Under the pieces are notes generated by a model. That model was not told where the DNA came from, made no database searches, and saw only the letters and a program-made list of their open reading frames with translations. 64,000 nucleotides of DNA, from NCBI GenBank assembly GCA_030704615.1, contig CM060733.1, forward strand, positions 45,200,001 through 45,264,000. The letters run 5' to 3'. The stretch is from Takakia lepidozioides (lineage: Eukaryota > Streptophyta > Takakiopsida > Takakiales > Takakiaceae). Below, in pieces: positions 57,404-64,000 of this stretch (positions are counted from its first letter, which is position 1; the number at the start of each line of letters is the position of its first letter). The translations under genes and the position numbers were made by a program.

Positions 57404-58030
57404 TATGAAGTTTTCTTTTCGTTTTATTCGGGGCCAAATTTGAAATAGGATGGTTGTGTGTCCTTGTTGTCCTGTTTGCAATGTGTGCGTGGAATGCACA
57501 TTAATGGGAACAAACTATTGTTGGAGATGGGGGTTGCATGGACTGCCCGGATTGTTCCTTCAATCTATTTAGTGTTCTCTGGACCTCACAGACTTGAGTG
57601 CATTGCAAATACAAACAAACGACTTTGGTTCGTGTAGAGCATTCTCGCATCAGTTGCTCGTTGGTCTCCAAACCATTCCTGCTAGAAGAATGGTTGGTGA
57701 ATCCATCACGGTGAAGTCCACCTCATCAAAGAGTTGTGAGGCATTCTCAAATCTAATGAGCATCCATGATGCTCCCGCACATACCTGGCATGTTCGCAAG
57801 GGTGGTGAGTAAGAAAAGATTTCGCAGGGTTCCGCTTTAGATCATGTCAGTGTGCACCTCCTCACGACGTACCCACATAAACTTGTGAGGGCTTGGTATG
57901 TTGATAACGTCTGCATGGATGCAATGGATACAATGGATGTAACATATCCACTCTGCATTCCCGGGAAATGGCTGATCAACCCGCGGAAATAGGTGACACC
58001 CGCGGAAATAGGCCCTGTATGTATGCTGAC
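57404..58030. other. 3' flank of the ParB-methyltransferase gene, copy A; no gene
   Basis: No coding evidence. It should hold the 3' UTR and the right end of transposon copy A. Confidence 0.4.
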
Positions 58031-58097
58031 GTGGCGTGAGCCTGTGCTGGGCTCACGGTTTCCTAGGCTCATAGGCTCACGCCTCCGGGCTCACAGA
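58031..58097. repeat. Candidate terminal GTGAGC repeats between transposon copies A and B
   Basis: GCGTGAGCC, GGGCTCACGG, GGCTCATAGGCTCACGCC and GGGCTCACAG are packed in 65 bases. The left part mirrors the cluster at 48185-48246. Copy B's ParB-methyltransferase sequence begins abruptly at the right edge, so this is both the putative right end of A and the truncation point of B. Confidence 0.5.
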
Positions 58098-60612
58098 ATA
58101 GCACCCCCCCTTGCCATAGTGAGATTTGATCTGCTGAAGGAACTCAACACCAAGTCCAGGATCTACTATTCTAAGCTGCTTTCCGAAGGCGGACATCAGT
58201 TTGATTTTGCGCATTTCAAACTCCTTCTTTATTGTTGCTTCCACACCCTTTGATGTCCTAAGTTCCTCTGGTGTTGTGCGGTAATATTCGGATTTTCCCT
58301 TCTTAGCTGCCTCTGCCAGTTCTTGCTGCATTGATTAAAATAAGGATTAGTACCGAACGAAATACAAACATGTATTCAGAAAGTCAACTGAGTAGAGGCT
58401 CAGGTTTACCGCATCCATGTACTCCAGAAACGCCTCTCGAGTCAAAGAATATCAAGTGCCTGCAACTCTTCCTGTTTCGCACTTCTTGATTATATTGGGG
58501 TGGAGTACTGTGCGAAAATCATCCAGCTTCATGAGACCAATCCTCTGAATTCGGAACAGTGTGTGACCAAGCTTGTTGTCACATGCGATTTCTCTGTCGA
58601 TATGCAAAAACATTGGAAACAATGCATTCGTTAACAATGTTTTTTTAGGGATTAACTAGACACTGCAGAGGGATTGGAGTCTCTAGGATGACTTACTTGT
58701 TCACGTCGTGCATAGCTGTAAGAAGCCTAGCGATGTCGTTCCGAGGATCCAAAACCATTGCCTCCACAGCAACATGCTTGTCTTTGTCTTTCGCACGATG
58801 TTTCTGAATGTATCCCATCCATGCCAGCAATCGGTGGTTGCCGTCCCAGACGTAGAACATGCGGTTGCAGAATTGTTGGGTGTTCTTTCCCATCATGAGG
58901 CCCAGCTCAAACTCCTCATGAGCATCCTTCCAACACTCATCCCAGGTATCTCTGATCTCAGGAGACATTACTGTGCTTTTCCCATTTGTATCCGTCAGTG
59001 ACACATAAAAAACTTGTGCACCAAGTCTATATCCATGCACGAAATCACTCTCCAATTTTGTTATGTCATGGGAAAGAGGTGGGCGCACAACAGGCATAGA
59101 TATCATCCGGCATAGTGGGATGTCCAGACGCCCTCCCGAGACGAGCATGTCCCTTATAACCTCCTGAGAGTTTACCTTCTGGAATGACATGAGTTCTTTC
59201 ACCTTGTCAAGGTAGTGCACTTCAGATTCATCTGCTCCATCGCTATTCTCAGAGCTTTTGCCAGACTCGTCCCCATCTCCAGATCCTTTTCCCTCTGTTC
59301 CTGTATGCTTGACTTCACAGTTTTCTGCACGATGCCATTCAAATCTAACTGTGAGTAATGTGCAAATAGTGAACTGCGGTAACGACCATCACTCTGTCTC
59401 GTCTCAACTCACAATGAATGGTGTCAAACAAATTCAGAACCATCTACACAAGCAAAGCTGATCCAAATGAATGCAAAACAAAACACTATGATTCTATGGA
59501 AACATGAGCAGAAAGGTTTTGGGCATTAGCAAACGACGTTAACGACAATCACAAAACAGTGGGACCTGTCGGATCGGTATGGTGCAATGACATATATGTC
59601 TAAGTGATTGGCGGCAACGACACTCAGTATAATTTAGGACAGACAGTAAGTGCAGATAATTCACATAGACTCCATTGTGATCAACGTCGCAAGCAATCAC
59701 TGGTTCTTGTCTATGTCGAGAGTACATTCCAATCGATACTCTACCTGAACCTACAGTATGGTCTCAAAATCTTTGATTGGCGGTACCGCCTTTCCACTTC
59801 TCTATCTGTTCAACCTCAAACAAAGAAAATGCATTGCAAAACAATATGACTGAATATGCCGACCCTCACTCTCTCTTCAAGCAGATAGTTACATAAATCT
59901 CATGAGGAGAATCGAATGGCGTTAACGATGCTCGCACTTCAATAGACTTCAATCAGTGGTTCCTGCTAAAGAAAAGAAGATGAAGGACTGCTTCAAAAGC
60001 AATCAGACAGACTGTATGATCTGAACAACAGTGAATGACGATACCGCCAGTCACCCACTCATGGTGTGGAAAACCCTTAACAGAGGAGTAAAAGCAAATC
60101 ACCATTGTTTCATGGTGATGGTCGGTAGCGACAATCCCTTTCTAGGACATTGCACTCAATCTCTTAGCAGATCTTCAACCATGAAATGGAAGGTAGAGAA
60201 CACTTACGGGCGCCTTCTTGGGTTTTGAAATTGGATCCCCTTCTGCAGCTTTCCTCTTCCCTCTCACATCTGCTGGATTTTTTGTCTGCTCTAGGGTTTG
60301 GGGACCTTCTCCCGGTTCAACGTTCCCCGGACTTCCACCTCCTTCAATCTCCCTGCAAATTATCTCGGCATCCACGGGCTTGTTTCCAACGCTCACTGTT
60401 ATCGCCGACTGTTTCACTCCCGCAGCCTCATTGTCGGTCTGCTCTTGTGATTCACTCTCCGCGTTCACCTGCTGTCTTGGCCCTGTGTTCTCCAACAAAC
60501 GACGCCTTGTCATTTGCTCCCTTGCTCTGCGTCTCTCTCTAAGGGATGTAAAATAAAGAGACTTCCTTCTCTTTCGTATTGTAGAAGGAACCCTCTCCAG
60601 CTTGACTACCAC
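58098..60612 (-). pseudogene. Transposon gene: ParB-like domain protein (copy B), 3'-truncated
   Basis: Exons: 60612-60208, 59324-58697, 58592-58410, 58325-58098. The start is a good ATG. Exon 1 repeats the copy A pattern (KRRKSLYFTS, then an acidic/Pro-rich stretch and a basic KRKAAEGD patch). Exon 2 has an acidic lead, then IPLCRMISMPVVRPPLSHDI and the ParB-like signature FYVWDGNHRLLAWM. Exon 3 contains GHTLFRIQRIGLMKLDDF but has TGA where copy A has Trp (TWYSLTREA). Exon 4 (KSEYYRTTPEELRTSKG) is cut at about 58098 next to the GTGAGC cluster, so the methyltransferase part is absent. The exon 1/2 join is off by one base as drawn, so a small exon or different acceptor may have been missed. 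About 50-60% of residues match copy A by eye, showing old divergence. Confidence 0.7.
59376..60137. repeat. Iteron-like CpG-rich sites in intron 1 of copy B
   Basis: Eight related sites near the consensus GGCGGTAACGACAATCAC lie at 59376, 59535, 59610, 59681, 59779, 59918, 60037 and 60121, spaced 70 to 160 bases. The member at 59779-59790 is the perfect 12-base palindrome GGCGGTACCGCC. The DNA between them is not repeated. This intron corresponds to the one that carries the palindrome array in copy A. Confidence 0.6.
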
Positions 60613-61600
60613 TCTCCCTCTAAGTGCGAAAACTAGAAAGACAAAGCGACTCTCAATTTCTTACGGGATTGCGTGCGTTGTGGATTGTCTTTAGAAGCAT
60701 CAGATTCCCTCTCGCGTGACCGTTACACATAGTCGTTCCCTTATTGGTGCACCTACCTGCAATTAGTGTACAGCTGTTCGTATTCAATATAGATATCGAT
60801 GTCTAACGTGTATCTCCCAAAATAAACGGCGCGTTGTTTATTAGAACGGTTTCAATAAATTAAAATAACAGAGAATCTCATATATCTTAGCGCACAATCT
60901 TAGACAAATATATGTAAATGAACGAGTGTTTGATAACAATTTTTTTGATATCATACACATTCATCCTTGTTAGCCAACCCCACGTTCGTTTCACAGTTTG
61001 AACTTTCCAAGTGCGCATATCATTGGTAGTACTATAAAGATGCATTTACTTAATCTGCTATCCCACCCTCAGATCCTGTGGCATGCTTCCAGGAAGTTGG
61101 CTTGTTGTTGTGTTTATTGATGAGGTTCTGATTAAAGGTTTAACAGCTGCCAACATTGCTCCTAGGGATGCTCTGACCACAGGGCCCACATAAAAAGTAA
61201 TTAAAATGGACGGCTGCATGTCTGGAAGGAATAACAGAATATGCACAGTCGTCGTGTGAGCTTCCTCCGCGATATTCTCTGCTCATTCTTCAACAATGTT
61301 CTTGAGACCTCAGTCAACAGATTTACAATGAAGGTCTACGATAGCAAGGCATCTACGTACGTGAGGAGGGAAGATGGCTTCCTCTGAAGCGGAGTTCTTC
61401 TCTGAAGACAAACCAGTCCCGTTCTCCCAGGAAGTCCTTGACAATGGATTTGCAATTGTTCTAGAACATGTCTTGGCTACCCGTTTTCAACTTCAGAATG
61501 GCTCCATATTTTTGGAGGTACGATTTGAAAATGAAGTTGTTGAAATATTCTTTCCAAAACCGTGAGACGGCTCATGTCAGCCAGTGGAGAGTGCGCCCTG
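60613..61600. promoter_or_regulatory. Divergent intergenic region of transposon copy B
   Basis: AT-rich in its left half. It contains a 63-codon plus-strand frame (61374-61565, starting MASSEAEFFSEDKPVPFSQE) that is not matched in copy A's transposase and may be chance or a lost N-terminal exon. It presumably carries both promoters. Confidence 0.45.
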
Positions 61601-63832
61601 GTTGATACAGAGTATTTGGAGAGCATCGGCGAAAGTCCATTGCATCATATGTGACGCCCGGGACTGCTGCTTCGGTCGTTGAAGACAAGAGGGAGGTGGT
61701 GGTGAAAAAAGAACAGACGTCCTCCACTCCAATCGTTGAGCTTTCGGATTCGTCCGATGATGACATAGGTGAAATTCCAAATCCAGTCCTTCCTACTGTA
61801 GTTGGAGAAGCAGATGAAGAAGATATTTGTAGTGTCATTCCAAAACTACGTGCGATGGGAGGAATGGCAGGTTTCAAAAGTGAATTGCGAGGAATTGATT
61901 TGGGAATCTTTGAAGCAGGTGCCTGTGAAGTTCTTGCCAGAGACTTTTGATGGCGATATCTTATTCGAGCTGACTCCTCCTCTGCGAGATGGAGGTGTAA
62001 CAATCATGATGCATGGAATGGACAAGAAACACGACGGGCACCCGTGGTGCAGAACAAAAACATCCAATATTCAAAATGATGACAAGCTTGTTTTCAGGAG
62101 AACAGTTTGCAATGGACACCTTAGGTGTGATAATTTGAATTACAGACACTTTCTTCAGTCTGGGGTTCATAATCAAAGCGAGTGGGAGGGTCTGGCGGAA
62201 AATCCATTTCAGCCTGGGACTGCCCCACCATCGGCAAACACTTTCGTCTGCAAATTCTGCAAACTTGTGCCATCCTGCTTGGCGTTGTGCGGAGTAAGAA
62301 TGTACTGTGTTGTCCACCGTTTGAAAACAATGACAAGAGCTTGTGTGCATTTCGGATTCCATAACCATCTTGTCTCGAAGGGGGATTATAGGGAAAGTGT
62401 TGAGACAGTATCGAGGTTGATTAAACAGGAGTACGGGAGAAACCCATCCGCAACAACATCTGCAATTGCTCTTGGCGCAAGCAAGTCCTTCTTGGAAAGC
62501 CATATTTTGAGTGAAGGGGATTCTGTGGGGACTAAACTTGACGGTGCAGCATTGGACCTGGTCATGGATTATTTCTCCACTTGGAGTTCACCTAACATTC
62601 CGCATCAGATCAATGCATTAAGAATGGGCTCTGGTATCAGAGGCTACATAGACAACATTTTGGAGTTGAAACGACTGAGCAAGTACGACTACATCCAAGA
62701 CAATGTATTCCCAGGTCAAGGTGTCATCAAAGTTTTTCTTTTCAAAATGTTGACTGTTTGGGAGGGTAGTGGGGTTAGCCTCGTGAAGCGGATGTAGAAG
62801 ACTGGGGACTTGCAGAACTGTTTTCTTATGTTTGATCATGTGAAACGAGTGAAGGATTGGACGACAATGGCTTGTCATGTCTACAATCCAGTGTACCAAC
62901 GAGTTATGACATTGCAGTTTGTGACATGCAATCCAAGGATAGGGAATCCCAGAAGCTCGTGTAGAATTCCCTGATACGTGTCATGGGCTGCCATGGGCTG
63001 CCATCTCCAAAGTCGCAGGTTTCATGGCGGATAGTGCTCAAGCGAATTTCAATGCTGTTCGAATTGTCTTCGGATCGGGCGACCCAAAAGTGCCAATGCG
63101 AGGAAGAGAGCGTACATGTCTATTCCATTGGACACAATCTCTGGAGAAACATACAAAGTCGGACATCAAACCAGAGATGTAGACTCAACACCAAAAATTG
63201 TGCAAAGAGTACAAAGATGCTAGAACAATGAAGGAGGCGGACACTTTGTTCTTGACAATTCGTGCCTGGTGGTTCTCTTTTGGAGTTGCATCACTTGAGA
63301 GTATGAGAGCATTGGAAGATTGGCTGGCGTTCTCGCACTTCCGGCATAGACAGTGGGGAACAGCCATGGCAGTGGTACGAGGCTTATATTTCTTGCTTTA
63401 TTCATACATTTACTTTCCATTTTATTGTCTCCTTGCTTTTTTTATGTTGTTTCTTGTTCACTGTTTTGAAGTGTGGTTCTCCATTTTGCAGAACATGTCC
63501 ATTGAGGAAATGGCGGACATGCCATCTTGTAATTTGGTAGAGACTGTGCACAACACATGGTTGCAGTAGTCTGGGAAACGAGGTCGGGATTTGTATGTGG
63601 CAACAACAGATGATTTGATACGTGCCTTCCAACAACAAACCCGATACCGTGATTTCTTGCGAGGTGGGGTTGGTGGCAAGGGTCCGGACAAATTGGAGTT
63701 GATGTTGCGTGCTGCAAACAGATCTGGGGATCCAATCAAGATAGCACAGGCAGTGAGCATGTATGCCCAAGAAACGCCACTTGTTTCTAGAGTTCCACAT
63801 CTTGAAGGGGAGGAGAGATTTAGAGGCAATTG
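61601..63832 (+). pseudogene. Mutator-like DDE transposase (copy B), interrupted and cut by the window end
   Basis: Parallels copy A: TPGTAASVV, KSELRGIDLG (61651-61950), then after a shift FDGDILFELTPP and MDKKHDGHPWCRTKTSNI, FVCKFCKLVPSCLALC, LKTMTRACVHFGFHNH. There is a TAG at 62796-62798 where copy A has Gln, then CFLMFDHVKRVKDWTTMACH, and FMADSAQANFNAVRIVFGSG after further shifts. The intron is at 63373-63491. A second TAG stands where copy A has Gln (LQ-stop-SGKRG, 63568-63570), followed by RDLYVATTDDLIRAFQQQTR. The SWIM finger would lie beyond 64000. It is clearly inactive. Confidence 0.8.
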
Positions 63833-64000
63833 AACACTCCACCTGGTTCGGATTCCGATTCGCATAGGGCAGACCGTGATAACTTCTCGAAGCCTTGTGT
63901 TCCCCTGCATGATAGCTCCATGTCCGGAACCTCCAACACGACGGCAAGCTCCAGCATCAAATGAAATGGTGCAGGAGAGAAACAACCCCCTTGATGTGCT
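63833..64000 (+). pseudogene. Continuation of transposase copy B, Ser/Pro-rich linker
   Basis: The text (SDSHRADRDNFSKPCVP-like) matches the copy A stretch SDGDSHRPDRVNFSVPKVSP in another phase, so the transposase continues to the window edge after a frameshift near 63830. Confidence 0.6.

Noticed and set aside
48185-58097. Firm terminal inverted repeats with target-site duplication for transposon copy A
   Set aside because: Both ends share GTGAGC words and GGCGTGAGCC, but no long collinear inverted repeat or flanking duplication could be aligned, so only candidate ends are reported.
63373-63491. A hydrophobic, membrane-like segment in transposase copy B
   Set aside because: It is a T-rich intron read through. 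Copy A has an intron at the same codon.

Overview
This window is nuclear DNA from a streptophyte, either a green plant or a charophycean alga. The evidence is Arabidopsis-type TTTAGGG repeats, a many-exon plant-type OST48 gene with GT-AG introns, an F-box/kelch gene of the kind expanded in early-diverging streptophytes, and a large load of decayed Ty3/gypsy, Penelope-like, LINE and DDE elements. A Chara-like charophyte or another non-seed lineage fits best. That assignment is an inference; no rRNA or organelle marker is present.

Layout. 1-6.4 kb: the 5' half of a Ty3/gypsy element (gag, protease, then a cytosine-5 DNA methyltransferase), ending in an inverted segment. 6.4-13.3 kb: mostly non-coding, with a LINE-like scrap and a frameshifted F-box/kelch gene. 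13.3-18.7 kb, minus strand: an intact five-exon gene for a conserved plant protein of unknown function. 18.8-22 kb: GC-rich and repeat-rich spacer. 22.1-29.0 kb, minus strand: a complete 14-exon gene for oligosaccharyltransferase subunit OST48. 30.1-34.0 kb, minus strand: the 3' half of the same methyltransferase-carrying gypsy family (methyltransferase tail, RT, RNase H, integrase, PHD-type finger). 35-36.6 kb: a fragment of a second gypsy family and an unassigned ORF. 36.9-43.2 kb: a Penelope-like element with no endonuclease seen, 5'-truncated copies of it, and repeated TTTAGGG junctions, which looks like a fossil telomere. 43.2-45.1 kb: RT-RNase H-integrase of the second gypsy family. 45.1-48.2 kb: a long coiled-coil ORF of unknown function. 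48.2-64 kb: two inverted copies of an unusual DNA transposon.

That transposon carries two divergent genes. One encodes a DDE (Mutator-like) transposase with a SWIM zinc finger. The other is an intron-containing gene that joins a basic/acidic N-terminus, a ParB-like domain and an amino-type DNA methyltransferase AdoMet motif. The same divergent pair occurs in both copies, so the second gene belongs to the element. Its first long intron holds a dense array of palindromes in one copy and a different array of CpG-rich short sites in the other.

Two unrelated mobile elements here therefore carry their own DNA methyltransferases: a C5 type in the gypsy element and a putative N6/N4 type in the DNA transposon. 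All mobile-element genes are broken to some degree. OST48 and the unknown conserved gene look intact. No RNA gene, CRISPR array or origin could be supported.
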